Shown here: in pieces, positions 28,375 through 38,206 of the stretch
Layout of the letters: every line of letters starts with the position of its first letter
Position numbering within the stretch: position 1 is the stretch's first letter
Source: Streptomyces seoulensis
Lineage (GTDB): Bacteria; Actinomycetota; Actinomycetes; Streptomycetales; Streptomycetaceae
Length of the DNA stretch: 64,000 bases
NCBI RefSeq assembly: GCF_022846655.1
Contig: NZ_AP025667.1
Location: 1,773,001 to 1,837,000, forward strand
Reading direction: 5' to 3'
The notes under the pieces: model-generated
What the model saw: only the letters and a program-made list of their open reading frames with translations
Databases searched by the model: none
What the model was told of the DNA's origin: nothing
Program-made: the position numbers and the translations under genes

Positions 28375-28434
28375 CCCGCCGTCCCGCACCTCGTCAAGCC
28401 ACATACGCACAGGAAAGCGAGCACTACGACAGCC

Positions 28435-29616
28435 ATGGCTGAGGCTCAGAACATCCCCGTGGGGTCGACCACCGCGGGCTCGATCGCGGTCGCCGCCGAG
28501 TCGACCGTCGCCACGCGCATGAGCGCGCCCCCCTCCTTCGACGTCGCGGACTTCCCCGTCCCGCACGGCCGTGAGGAGGAGTGGCGGTTCACCCCGCTGG
28601 AGCGCCTGCGCGGCCTGCACGACGGCACCGCGGTCGCCAGCGAGGGCCTGAAGGTCGTCGTCGAGGCCCCCGAGGGCGTCACCGTCGAGAACGTCGGCCG
28701 TGACGACGCCCGGCTCGGCAAGGCCGGCACCCCGGTGGACCGCGTCGCCGCCCAGGCGTACTCCGCCTTCGAGCAGGCGTCGGTCGTCACCGTCCCCAAG
28801 GACACCGTCCTCACCGAGCCGATCCGCATCGCGGTGCACGGCGAGGGCGGCACCGCCTTCGGCCACCAGGTGATCGAGCTCGGCGCCTTCGCCGAGGCCC
28901 TCGTCGTCATCGACCACAGCGGTGACGCCGTGCTCGCCGCCAACGTCGACTACGTGCTCGGCGACGGCGCCAAGCTGACCGTCGTCTCCGTCCAGGACTG
29001 GGACGACAAGGCCGTGCACGTGGCCCAGCACAACGCCCTCGTCGGCCGCGACGCCTCCTTCAAGTCCGTGGTCGTCACCTTCGGCGGCGACGTCGTCCGC
29101 CTGCACCCGCGCGTCAGCTACGCGGGCCCCGGCGGCGAGGCCGAGCTGTTCGGCCTGTACTTCACGGACGCCGGCCAGCACCAGGAGCACCGCCTCCTGG
29201 TCGACCACAACACCCCGCACTGCCGGTCCCACGTCGTCTACAAGGGCGCGCTCCAGGGCGAGGGCGCGCACGCGGTCTGGATCGGTGACGTGCTCATCGA
29301 GGCCAAGGCCGAGGGCACCGACACCTACGAGATGAACCGCAACCTCGTCCTCACCGACGGCTCCCGCGTCGACTCGGTCCCCAACCTGGAGATCGAGACC
29401 GGCGAGATCGTCGGCGCCGGCCACGCCTCCACCACCGGCCGCTTCGACGACGAGCAGCTCTTCTACCTGATGGCCCGCGGCATCCCGGAGCACGAGGCCC
29501 GCCGTCTGGTGGTCCGCGGCTTCTTCGCCGAGCTGGTCCAGCAGATCGGTGTCCCGGACATCGAGGAGCGCCTGCTCACCAAGATCGAGGAGGAGCTGGA
29601 GGCCGCGGTCGCATGA
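28435..29616 (+). CDS. sufD: Fe-S cluster assembly protein SufD
   Basis: Partner of SufB in the SufBCD scaffold. 393 residues, with an N-terminal helical part and a C-terminal beta-helix homologous to SufB (PHCRSHVVYKGAL, then TGRFDDEQLFYLMARGI). It overlaps the Rieske gene by four bases. The first about 35 residues are low in complexity (repeated Ala, Thr, Ser). Confidence 0.96.
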   Translation: MAEAQNIPVGSTTAGSIAVAAESTVATRMSAPPSFDVADFPVPHGREEEWRFTPLERLRGLHDGTAVASEGLKVVVEAPEGVTVENVGRDDARLGKAGTPVDRVAAQAYSAFEQASVVTVPKDTVLTEPIRIAVHGEGGTAFGHQVIELGAFAEALVVIDHSGDAVLAANVDYVLGDGAKLTVVSVQDWDDKAVHVAQHNALVGRDASFKSVVVTFGGDVVRLHPRVSYAGPGGEAELFGLYFTDAGQHQEHRLLVDHNTPHCRSHVVYKGALQGEGAHAVWIGDVLIEAKAEGTDTYEMNRNLVLTDGSRVDSVPNLEIETGEIVGAGHASTTGRFDDEQLFYLMARGIPEHEARRLVVRGFFAELVQQIGVPDIEERLLTKIEEELEAAVA

Positions 29617-29936
29617 CGACGACCTTCCAGCGCGCCTGCGGACTGAGCGAGCTGTCGGAGGACACCCCCAAGCGGGTGGAACTCGACGGCACGCCGGTCT
29701 CGGTCGTGAAGACCGAAGGGGAGGTGTACGCGATCTACGACATCTGCTCGCACGCGAACGTCTCCCTCTCCGAGGGCGAAGTGGAGGACGGGCAGATCGA
29801 GTGCTGGCTGCACGGCTCCTGCTTCGACCTCCGTTCCGGCAAGCCGTCCGGCCCGCCCGCGACGCGCCCCGTCCCCGTATACCCCGTAAAGATCGAAGGG
29901 GACGACGTGCTCGTCTCCCTCACCCAGGAGTCCTGA
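29613..29936 (+). CDS. Rieske [2Fe-2S] ferredoxin of the suf operon
   Basis: 107-residue soluble protein with the complete Rieske ligand set C45-x-H47 and C64-x2-H67 (CSH and CWLH). It resembles the small ferredoxin subunits of aromatic dioxygenases but is fixed inside the suf operon of actinobacteria, between sufD and sufC. An electron-transfer role in cluster assembly is an inference from position only. It overlaps sufD by four bases and precedes sufC by seven. Confidence 0.93.
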   Translation: MTTTFQRACGLSELSEDTPKRVELDGTPVSVVKTEGEVYAIYDICSHANVSLSEGEVEDGQIECWLHGSCFDLRSGKPSGPPATRPVPVYPVKIEGDDVLVSLTQES

Positions 29937-29943
29937 GGCACCC

Positions 29944-30704
<761 letters not shown>

Positions 30705-30708
<4 letters not shown>

Positions 30709-31961
30709 CACAGCTGCCGGGCCTCCTCGACACCGAGGCGCTGCGCAAGGACTTCCCGATCCTGGACCGCCAGGTCCACGACGGGCGCAAGCTCGTATAC
30801 CTGGACAACGCGGCGACCTCGCAGAAGCCGCGCCAGGTGCTGGACGCCTTGAGCGAGTACTACGAGCGCTACAACGCCAATGTCCACCGCGGCGTGCACG
30901 TCCTCGCCGAGGAGGCCACGGCGCTGTACGAGGGCGCGCGTGACAAGGTCGCCGACTTCATCAACGCGCCCAGCCGCGACGAGGTGATCTTCACCAAGAA
31001 CGCCTCCGAGTCGCTCAACCTCGTGGCCAACATGCTGGGCTGGGCCGACGAGCCCTACCGCGTGGACCACGAGACCGAGATCGTCATCACGGAGATGGAG
31101 CACCACTCCAACATCGTGCCGTGGCAGCTCCTCGCGCAGCGCACCGGCGCGAAGCTGAAGTGGTTCGGTCTCACCGACGACGGCCGTCTCGACCTGTCCA
31201 ACATCGACGAGATCATCACCGAGAAGACGAAGATCGTCTCCTTCGTGCTGGTCTCCAACATCCTGGGCACGGTCAACCCGGTCGAGGCGATCGTGCGCCG
31301 CGCCCAGGAGGTCGGCGCGCTCGTCTGCATCGACGCCTCCCAGGCCGCGCCGCACATGCCGCTGGACGTGCAGGCGCTCGGCGCCGACTTCGTGGCCTTC
31401 ACCGGCCACAAGATGTGCGGTCCGACCGGCATCGGTGTGCTCTGGGGCCGCCAGGAGCTCCTGGAGGACCTGCCTCCGTTCCTCGGCGGCGGCGAGATGA
31501 TCGAGACGGTGTCGATGCACTCCTCGACCTACGCGCCCGCGCCGCACAAGTTCGAGGCGGGCACGCCCCCGATCGCCCAGGCGGTCGGTCTCGGTGCCGC
31601 CATCGACTACCTGAACTCGATCGGCATGGACAAGATCCTCGCCCACGAGCACGCGCTCACCGAGTACGCGGTGAAGCGGCTGGGCGAGGTCCCCGACCTG
31701 CGCATCATCGGCCCCTCCACGGCCGAGGACCGCGGCGCGGCGATCTCCTTCACCCTCGGCGACATCCACCCGCACGACGTGGGCCAGGTCCTCGACGAGC
31801 AGGGCATCGCGGTCCGCGTCGGCCACCACTGCGCGCGGCCCGTCTGCCTGCGGTACGGAATTCCGGCGACCACCCGGGCGTCGTTCTATCTGTACTCCAC
31901 GCCCGCCGAGGTCGACGCACTGGTCGAGGGGCTGGAGCACGTACGGAACTTCTTCGGCTGA
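30705..31961 (+). CDS. sufS: Cysteine desulfurase SufS
   Basis: PLP enzyme that takes sulfur from cysteine and passes it to SufU. 418 residues from GTG 30705, which overlaps sufC. PLP lysine K236 is in TGHKMCGP and the persulfide cysteine C376 is in RVGHHCARP, on the short loop typical of group II desulfurases. sufU follows after 18 bases. Confidence 0.96.
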
Positions 31962-31979
31962 GAGGCGTGGTCTGACACC

Positions 31980-32447
31980 GTGAAGCTGGATTCGATGTAC
32001 CAGGAAGTCATCCTGGACCACTACAAGAACCCGCACGGGCGTGGTCTGAGGGACGGCGACGCCGAGGTGCACCACGTGAACCCGACGTGCGGCGACGAGA
32101 TCACCCTCCGGGTGAGGTACGACGGCACGAAGGTCGCGGACGTCTCGTACGAGGGCCAGGGCTGTTCCATCAGCCAGGCCTCGGCGTCCGTGCTGAACGA
32201 ACTGCTGGTGGGCAAGGACCTGCCCGAGGCACAGAAGATCCAGGAGACCTTCCTGGAGCTGATGCAGTCCAAGGGCCGGATCGAGCCCGACGACGCGATG
32301 GAGGAGGTGCTGGAGGACGCGGTCGCGTTCGCCGGCGTCTCCAAGTACCCCGCGCGGGTCAAGTGCGCCCTCCTGAGCTGGATGGCGTGGAAGGACGCGA
32401 CGGCCCAGGCACTGGGTGACGCCGACGTCGAAAGGAAGACGGCATGA
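31980..32447 (+). CDS. sufU: SufU zinc-dependent sulfurtransferase
   Basis: Accepts sulfur from SufS and passes it to SufB. 155 residues from GTG 31980. The zinc/persulfide cysteines C37, C62 and C129, with D39, are present, as is the insertion that distinguishes SufU from the scaffold IscU. It overlaps the next gene by four bases. Confidence 0.95.
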   Translation: MKLDSMYQEVILDHYKNPHGRGLRDGDAEVHHVNPTCGDEITLRVRYDGTKVADVSYEGQGCSISQASASVLNELLVGKDLPEAQKIQETFLELMQSKGRIEPDDAMEEVLEDAVAFAGVSKYPARVKCALLSWMAWKDATAQALGDADVERKTA

Positions 32448-32776
32448 CCGACACCGCTGAGATGAAGCCGGCCTCGGAGGAGGAACTCCGCGAGGCCCTG
32501 ATGGACGTCGTCGACCCCGAGCTGGGCATCGACGTCGTCAACCTCGGCCTGATCTACGGCATCCACATCGACGACTCCAACGTCTGCACGCTCGACATGA
32601 CGCTGACCTCCGCGGCCTGCCCGCTGACGGACGTCATCGAGGACCAGGCCAAGTCCGTCACCGACGGCCTGGTCAGCGAGCTGCGCATCAACTGGGTCTG
32701 GATGCCGCCGTGGGGCCCGGACAAGATCACCGACGACGGCCGCGAGCAGTTGCGGGCGCTGGGCTTCAACGTCTGA
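32444..32776 (+). CDS. MIP18/DUF59-type Fe-S assembly factor (SufT-like)
   Basis: 110 residues of the MIP18 family, which help mature Fe-S proteins. The hallmark DPELGIDVVNLGLIYGI (near 25-41) and the conserved Cys in LTSAACPLTDVI (near 59) are visible, with the motif WVWMPPWGPDKIT near the end. Last gene of the suf operon, overlapping sufU by four bases and followed by a strong terminator. Confidence 0.92.
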   Translation: MTDTAEMKPASEEELREALMDVVDPELGIDVVNLGLIYGIHIDDSNVCTLDMTLTSAACPLTDVIEDQAKSVTDGLVSELRINWVWMPPWGPDKITDDGREQLRALGFNV

Positions 32777-32816
32777 GGCTTTCTCGTCGACGGCGGGGCT
32801 CTCCCCTGTCGAGTGG

Positions 32817-32844
32817 GGCGGCGGTGCCTTCGGGCACCGCCGCC
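32817..32844 (+). terminator. Terminator of the suf operon
   Basis: A 12-bp perfect stem (32817-32828 with 32833-32844) closed by the stable tetraloop TTCG, 40 bases after the last suf stop codon. Confidence 0.93.
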
Positions 32845-32897
32845 TTCGCGTTCCCGGCGCGTGCCGCCTCGGTTAGGCCGCCACCCCACCCCCACGT

Positions 32898-32903
32898 TAG
32901 GTT
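32898..32903 (+). promoter_or_regulatory. -10 box for leaderless dapD
   Basis: TAGGTT fits the Streptomyces TAGRRT -10 form and ends six bases before the dapD ATG. No ribosome binding site and no clear -35 are seen, so the message is probably leaderless. Confidence 0.6.
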
Positions 32904-32909
32904 TTCCGC

Positions 32910-33896
32910 ATGACCGACACTGCTTCCCGTACCACCGGCGCCGTCGCCGCCGGTCTCGCCACGATCGCCGCCGACGGCACCGTTCTCGACACCTGGTTCC
33001 CGGCTCCCGAGCTCGTCGCCGAGCCCGGTCCCTCCGGCAGCGAGCGGCTGTCCGCCGACCGGGCCGCCGAACTGCTGGGCGACAACGCGGTCTCCGCGCT
33101 CGGCCCGGACGCCCGGCGTGGCGTCGAGGTGGTCGCGGTCCGTACGGTCATCGCCTCGCTGGACGAGAAGCCGATCGACGCGCACGATGTCTACCTGCGC
33201 CTGCACCTGCTCTCCCACCGCCTGGTCAAGCCGCACGGCCAGAGCCTGGACGGCATCTTCGGCCACCTCGCCAACGTCGCCTGGACCTCGCTCGGCCCGG
33301 TCGCCGTGGACGACGTCGAGCAGGTGCGGCTGAACGCCCGCGCCGCCGGCCTGCACCTCCAGGTCACCTCGATCGACAAGTTCCCCCGCATGACGGACTA
33401 CGTCGCCCCCAAGGGCGTGCGCATCGCCGACGCCGACCGCGTCCGCCTCGGCGCGCACCTCGCCGAGGGCACCACGGTCATGCACGAGGGCTTCGTCAAC
33501 TTCAACGCCGGCACGCTGGGCACCTCCATGGTCGAGGGCCGCATCTCCGCGGGTGTCGTCGTCGGCGACGGCTCCGACATCGGCGGCGGCGCCTCCACCA
33601 TGGGCACCCTCTCCGGCGGCGGCAACGTCATCATCGCCATCGGCGAGCGCTGCCTCGTCGGCGCCGAGGCGGGAGTCGGCATCGCGCTGGGCGACGAGTG
33701 CGTGGTCGAGGCCGGCCTGTACGTCACGGCGGGCACCCGCGTGACGATGCCCGACGGCCAGATCGTCAAGGCCCGCGACCTGAACGGCGCCTCCAACATC
33801 CTCTTCCGCCGCAACTCGGTCACCGGCGCGGTCGAGGCCCGGCCGAACAACGCGGTGTGGGGCGGGCTGAACGACATCCTGCACAGCCACAACTGA
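32910..33896 (+). CDS. dapD: Tetrahydrodipicolinate N-succinyltransferase
   Basis: Succinylates tetrahydrodipicolinate in lysine and diaminopimelate synthesis. 328 residues, the long actinobacterial form. The C-terminal half is a left-handed beta-helix with hexapeptide repeats ([59 protein letters not shown]). A second lysine-pathway gene, dapA, is 6 kb downstream. A long bidirectional terminator follows. Confidence 0.95.
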   Translation: MTDTASRTTGAVAAGLATIAADGTVLDTWFPAPELVAEPGPSGSERLSADRAAELLGDNAVSALGPDARRGVEVVAVRTVIASLDEKPIDAHDVYLRLHLLSHRLVKPHGQSLDGIFGHLANVAWTSLGPVAVDDVEQVRLNARAAGLHLQVTSIDKFPRMTDYVAPKGVRIADADRVRLGAHLAEGTTVMHEGFVNFNAGTLGTSMVEGRISAGVVVGDGSDIGGGASTMGTLSGGGNVIIAIGERCLVGAEAGVGIALGDECVVEAGLYVTAGTRVTMPDGQIVKARDLNGASNILFRRNSVTGAVEARPNNAVWGGLNDILHSHN

Positions 33897-33919
33897 CCTG
33901 CTCAGGCTGTGGCTTGCGG

Positions 33920-33963
33920 CGAGCGCCCTTCCGAGGCCGTGGGACGGCCGGGGAGGGCGCTCG
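33920..33963. terminator. Bidirectional terminator after dapD
   Basis: CGAGCGCCCT (33920-33929) pairs with AGGGCGCTCG (33954-33963) and an inner GGCCGT/ACGGCC stem lies between them. It separates dapD from the convergent small secreted-peptide gene. Confidence 0.85.
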
Positions 33964-34035
33964 TGCGTGTGCCTCTCCCGGCTGCCGCTCGCGGGAGCGC
34001 CCCGCGACGCGTGGCTGCGGGGCGCGTGGTGAGGG

Positions 34036-34224
34036 TCAGTCGACCATCTGCCCGGCGAACGAACCGCCCTTGCAGGTGTTGGTCGCCCAGTCGACCGTTC
34101 CGCCGCCCTGCTCGCACTCACCCGGGGTGAGGCTGGCTGCGGTGGCGGTCGCGGCGCTGGTGAGGCCGAGGCCGGCGAGGGCTGCCGTGGCGAAAAGGGC
34201 AGCGATGATTCGTCGAATGCGCAT
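34036..34224 (-). CDS. Small secreted peptide of unknown function
   Basis: 62 residues. Residues 1-30 form a clear Sec signal peptide: a basic start (MRIRRI), a hydrophobic core and ATATAA before the mature part. The mature peptide is only about 32 residues, with two cysteines (ECEQGG and NTCKGG) that could form one disulfide bond. GAAAGGCGAACCAC precedes the ATG. I recognise no family. Expressed behind the TetR gene on the same strand, 44 bases apart. Confidence 0.75.
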   Translation of the reverse strand: MRIRRIIAALFATAALAGLGLTSAATATAASLTPGECEQGGGTVDWATNTCKGGSFAGQMVD

Positions 34225-34268
34225 GTGGTTCGCCTTTCACGGATTGCCTCGGTTGGGACGTAATCAGC

Positions 34269-34892
34269 TTAATGTTCCGGTGGGTGACCCGTCCTGTTGG
34301 GCCGTTCGGGTGGCACGACGTGTGGGGGCCGCCGTCGAACGCCGTCCAGCAGCCAGCCCAGATACCGCCCGATCTCCCGCGCCTCCCCGCCGCCCAGTTC
34401 CGCCGCCGACGCGATGCCGTGGGCGAGGCGGAGGAGTTCGGCCGGGGTGATGTCGGGGCGGAGGGTGCCCTCCTCCTGGGCGGACCGGACCAGGCGGGCC
34501 GCCGTGCCGTTCACCACCGTGCCGCAGGCCGTCATGGGTGCGTCGGCGTCGGTCACAGCCGAGCCCAGGAGGGACTTCAGGCCCCGGACCTGGATCGTCG
34601 CCACGCAGACCTCGTGGAGCCACTCCGTCAGCGCCTCACCCGGGGGCAGGGCGCGGGACAACTCCTCGCCGCGCTCGCCCAGGGCGTCGACGCGGGCCGA
34701 GTACGCCGCCTCCAAGAGGGCCCGACGGGTGGGGAAGTGGCGGTAGAGCGTGCCGGAGCCGACGCCCGCGCGTCTGGCGATGTCGTCCAGGGAGGCGTTC
34801 TCACCGTGTTCGGCGAACGCCGACGCCGCCGCGGTCAGCAGGCGTTCACGGTTGCGCCGGGCGTCCGCCCGCATGGGCCTGGGGTGGGGCAT
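34269..34892 (-). CDS. TetR-family transcriptional regulator
   Basis: 207 residues. The N-terminal helix-turn-helix is clear (ASLDDIARRAGVGSGTLYRHFPTRRALLEAAY, about 33-64). The C-terminal ligand domain resembles the group of TetR proteins with a C-terminal SACE_7040-like fold, which often control exporters or oxidoreductases. It lies 43 bases after the PhoX-like gene on the same strand. Its target is not evident from the sequence. Confidence 0.9.
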   Translation of the reverse strand: MPHPRPMRADARRNRERLLTAAASAFAEHGENASLDDIARRAGVGSGTLYRHFPTRRALLEAAYSARVDALGERGEELSRALPPGEALTEWLHEVCVATIQVRGLKSLLGSAVTDADAPMTACGTVVNGTAARLVRSAQEEGTLRPDITPAELLRLAHGIASAAELGGGEAREIGRYLGWLLDGVRRRPPHVVPPERPNRTGHPPEH

Positions 34893-34935
34893 GCGGGTGC
34901 TTCCTGTCGGGCGGGAGGGGGCTGGCCCCCGGAGT

Positions 34936-36357
34936 CTAGCCCCGCCGCTGCCGCTTCCACGGCCCCGTGATCGCCAGCATGATGCCCGGCTGCTGGATGT
35001 TGGCGAAGAGGGTGCGGCCGTCGGGGGAGAAGGTCACACCGGTGAACTCGCTGTACTCGGGGGCGGCTTCGGTGCCGATGTTCAGCTCGTTGCGCGCGAT
35101 CGGGTACGTACGGCCGCTGTCGGTCGCGCCGAACAGGTGCTGCGCGCCCTCGCCGTCCTCGGCGATGACCAGGCCGCCGTAGGGGGAGACGGTGATGTTG
35201 TCGGGGCCGTCGAGGGTGCCCCCGGTGCCGAGCAGCACCTTCAGGGTCAGCGTCCGGCGCCGGGGGTCGTAGAACCACACCTGGCCGTCGTGCTGTACGG
35301 GGCTCTCCTCGCGGGCGTAGGAGGAGACGACGTAGACCCCGCCGTCGCCCCACCACATGCCCTCCAGCTTGCGGGCCCGCGTGACCTGGCCGTCCGCGAA
35401 CTGCTTGCGCACCGGCACCGTACGCGCGTCCCGGTCGGGGACGTCGACCCAGTCCACGCCGTACACCGTGCCGGTCCGCGTCGCGCGTGAGAGGTCGTCC
35501 ACGAAACGGCCGCCGGAGTCGAAGCAGCGGAACGCCTGGAGGACACCGGCGTCGTCGGCGAGGGTGCGCAGCCGGCCCCGGCCGTGGTGGAAGCCCTCCG
35601 GCGGGCTCCAGCGGTAGAACAGGCCGTTGGGGCCGGACGCGTCCTCCGTGAGGAAGAGGTGGCCCCGCTTCGGGTCGACCACCACGGCCTCGTGGGCGTA
35701 ACGGCCCAGCGCCTTCAGCGGCTTGGGAGCCCGGTTGGCCCGGCGGTCGGCGGGGTCGACCTCGAAGACGTAGCCGTGGTCCTTGGTCATGCCGTTCTGC
35801 CCGGCCCGGTCCTCGGTCTCCTCGCAGGTCAGCCAGGTGCCCCACGGGGTGCTGCCGCCCGCGCAGTTGGTGGACGTACCGGCGATGCCCACCCACTCGG
35901 CGACCTGGTCGCGCCTGACCTCCACCACCGTGCAGCCACCCGCGGCCGCCGGGTCGTACACCAGGCCCTCGGTGAGCGGCACCGGGTGCTCCCAGTCGGC
36001 GCGCGGGCCCTTCAGCTCATGGTTGTTCACCAGCAGCACCGCGCCGCGCGGACCGGCGAAGGCGGCCGTGCCGTCGTGGTTCGACGGGGTGGACTCGCCC
36101 GACTCCAGCCGGGTCCGGCCGCTGTACGTCACCACCCGGTACGAGAAGCCCGCCGGGAGCGCGAGGACGCCGTCCGGGTCGGGGACGAGCGGGCCGTACC
36201 CGATGCCGGGGTGGCCGTGCGCGTCCTCCGCGCCGTCGAGGTCCGTCGCGGCCAGGGCCTGCGGGGCGGTGGCGAGGGCACCGACGCTGCCCGCGAGCAC
36301 CACCCCGGCACCGGTGACCGCGGTCGATCTGGCGAAGTCCCTGCGGGTGAGTGACAT
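34936..36357 (-). CDS. PhoX-like (DUF839) Tat-exported phosphatase
   Basis: 473 residues. The N-terminus is a twin-arginine signal (SLTRRDFARS, then a hydrophobic stretch to about residue 40). The body belongs to the DUF839/PhoX beta-propeller family: NHDGTAAFAG, VNNHELKG, TCEETEDRAG, HEAVVVDPKRGHLFLTED and DNITVSPYGGLVIAEDGEG, with the conserved acidic and asparagine residues that bind calcium and iron in PhoX. Exported alkaline phosphatase activity is likely. The ATG has ACAGGAGAG upstream. A PHO-box-like repeat lies 80-101 bases upstream of the ATG. Confidence 0.88.
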   Translation of the reverse strand: MSLTRRDFARSTAVTGAGVVLAGSVGALATAPQALAATDLDGAEDAHGHPGIGYGPLVPDPDGVLALPAGFSYRVVTYSGRTRLESGESTPSNHDGTAAFAGPRGAVLLVNNHELKGPRADWEHPVPLTEGLVYDPAAAGGCTVVEVRRDQVAEWVGIAGTSTNCAGGSTPWGTWLTCEETEDRAGQNGMTKDHGYVFEVDPADRRANRAPKPLKALGRYAHEAVVVDPKRGHLFLTEDASGPNGLFYRWSPPEGFHHGRGRLRTLADDAGVLQAFRCFDSGGRFVDDLSRATRTGTVYGVDWVDVPDRDARTVPVRKQFADGQVTRARKLEGMWWGDGGVYVVSSYAREESPVQHDGQVWFYDPRRRTLTLKVLLGTGGTLDGPDNITVSPYGGLVIAEDGEGAQHLFGATDSGRTYPIARNELNIGTEAAPEYSEFTGVTFSPDGRTLFANIQQPGIMLAITGPWKRQRRG

Positions 36358-36436
36358 GGTCTCTCCTGTGACGGTCGGGATGCCCGTAGCAGAGGGCGAC
36401 GGTGGCGGGGCCTCGTTCGGCCGACACACTCCCGCC

Positions 36437-36458
36437 CGTCGCTGAACGGGAGTTGAAC
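36437..36458 (-). promoter_or_regulatory. PHO-box-like direct repeat upstream of the PhoX-like gene
   Basis: On the minus strand two adjacent 11-base units both begin with GTTCA (GTTCAACTCCC at 36458-36448 and GTTCAGCGACG at 36447-36437). PhoP of Streptomyces binds 11-bp direct repeats of the GTTCACC type, as I know it. The second half of each unit matches less well. Confidence 0.55.
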
Positions 36459-36516
36459 ACCGCACCGCGCCCAGGACACCGCTGCCGTACACCCCTGGAG
36501 GCAGCAGTCCGTCCCG

Positions 36517-37941
36517 TCAGTTCCCCTGCTGCGACCGCGCCTTGAACGCCGCCTTCCGCGCCTCCTTGGCCACCCGCTTGTCCGGGTGCAGCCGCCCCAT
36601 CGCCTCCAGCACGTCCGCCGTCGCCGGGTGCTCCACCCGCCAGGCCGCCGCGAAGAACCCGCTGTGCTGCTCGGCCAGCCCCTCGACCAGCGCCTGCAGC
36701 TCCTCGGAGTTGCCCTCCGCCTGGAGCTGCGCCGCGATCGTGTCGACGGTCAGCCAGAAGACCAGGTCCTGCGAGGGCGCGGGCACGTCCGGCGCGCCCC
36801 GCTCGCTCAGCCAGACCCGGGCGAGACCGCCCAGCTCCGGATCGTCCAGCACCTCCCGCAGCGCGGGCTCGGCCGCCGCCCCGACCAGCGACAGCGCCTG
36901 CTGGCAGCGGAGCCGCCGCAGCGGCGCCCCGCTGTCCGCACCCCGTGCGGCCGCCAGCAGCTCCCGCGCGGCGGCCAGGGGGTCGCGGGTGCCGAGCCAC
37001 AGCTCGGTCTCGGCGCGGGCCGCGAACTCGCCGTAGGACGCGGTGCCGTCGAGGAGCGCGTCCGCGCCCTTGTCGGCCAGCTCGCCCACCGCCGGAGCCT
37101 CGAACCCGGCCTCCAGCAGTCGTGCGCGCAGCCCGTACAGGCCGAGGGGGGTCAGCCGGACCATGCCGTAGCGGGCGATGTCCTCCTCGTCGGCCGGCTC
37201 GGCCGGCTCCTCCTCGGCTCCGGCCATCAGCGCCTCGTCCACCGGCCGGTACTCCACCAGACCGATCGGCTCCAGCATCCGGAACTGGTCGTCCAGCTTC
37301 ATCATGATGTCGGAGACCCGCTCCAGGACGTCGTTGCTGGGCTCGTCCAACTCGTCGGGGACGATGGTGGACGCGGCCAGCGCGGGCAGCGGCACCGGGT
37401 TCTCGCCGGGGCCGTCCTCACCGACGGTCAGCAGGTATAGGTTGCCGAGGACGCCGTCGAGCAGCTCCGCCTCGCCCTCGGGGTCCCAGTCGAGTGACGA
37501 GAAATCGATCTCGCCGCCCTCCTCCAGCGCGGCGGCCAGGTCGTCCAGATCGGGCACCCCGGCGTCCGCGACGACCGTCTCCAGCGCGGCGAGCCAGAGC
37601 GTCAGCACGTCGTGCGGGGCGCCGGTCAGCAGGGCCAGGTCCGCGCCGGGGGCCACGGTGCCGGCCTCCTCGTCGGTGATCTCGACCAGGCCGGTGTCCA
37701 CCGCGATCCGCCACGCCTCGGCGGCGTACGCGGCGGCGTCGTCCCCGGTCAGCGCGAGTAGTTCGGCGGCCGCGGGCAACTGCTCCTCGACCAGGCTGCC
37801 GCCGTCGTCGACGCGGGTCTCAGGGCCCGCCCAGCGGGCGAGACGGGCGGCGCGGGAGAGCAGCGGGGTGGACAGCGCGGCACGCGCCAGCTCCGCTTCG
37901 GGACGCAGCCGTACGGGCGGCAGGGGGGAGCTGTCTGACAT
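36517..37941 (-). CDS. Conserved protein of unknown function, alanine- and leucine-rich
   Basis: 474 residues from ATG 37941, preceded by GAGGAGAA; an in-frame ATG ten codons upstream would place the ribosome binding site inside the gene. The protein is soluble and very rich in Ala, Leu and acidic residues, with a long run of helices, and the last third looks like a HEAT-like helical repeat (QALSLVGAAAEPALREVLDDPELGGLARVWL). It ends in the basic segment DKRVAKEARKAAFKARSQQGN. I do not recognise a family with a known role. Confidence 0.75.
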   Translation of the reverse strand: MSDSSPLPPVRLRPEAELARAALSTPLLSRAARLARWAGPETRVDDGGSLVEEQLPAAAELLALTGDDAAAYAAEAWRIAVDTGLVEITDEEAGTVAPGADLALLTGAPHDVLTLWLAALETVVADAGVPDLDDLAAALEEGGEIDFSSLDWDPEGEAELLDGVLGNLYLLTVGEDGPGENPVPLPALAASTIVPDELDEPSNDVLERVSDIMMKLDDQFRMLEPIGLVEYRPVDEALMAGAEEEPAEPADEEDIARYGMVRLTPLGLYGLRARLLEAGFEAPAVGELADKGADALLDGTASYGEFAARAETELWLGTRDPLAAARELLAAARGADSGAPLRRLRCQQALSLVGAAAEPALREVLDDPELGGLARVWLSERGAPDVPAPSQDLVFWLTVDTIAAQLQAEGNSEELQALVEGLAEQHSGFFAAAWRVEHPATADVLEAMGRLHPDKRVAKEARKAAFKARSQQGN

Positions 37942-38206
37942 CGGCTGGTTCTCCTCGGACCGGGAAAGCACTCAACCCCTCAGCGTAGACGGGTTTGGCC
38001 GCAAGCAGCCCGGTTCCGGCCCCCGCCACCCCTCGTACGTGGCCGAAACCTTGACAACTCCAGTTGCCAGGCAGGAGATTGACGCGCGTAGAGGTGGGGG
38101 GACAACTGTTCACTCGGCTCTATGCGTGTCACAGAGGGCGACGAGCCCCACACGCTGTCGTGCACTCCCGTCCCGGCGTTCCGTCATGTTCCCCGGAGGA
38201 ATCCCC

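Noticed and set aside
26914-29493. 859-codon minus-strand frame opposite sufB and sufD
   Set aside because: Shadow of the suf genes; composition rich in Asp, Gly and Val, without a start region or motif.
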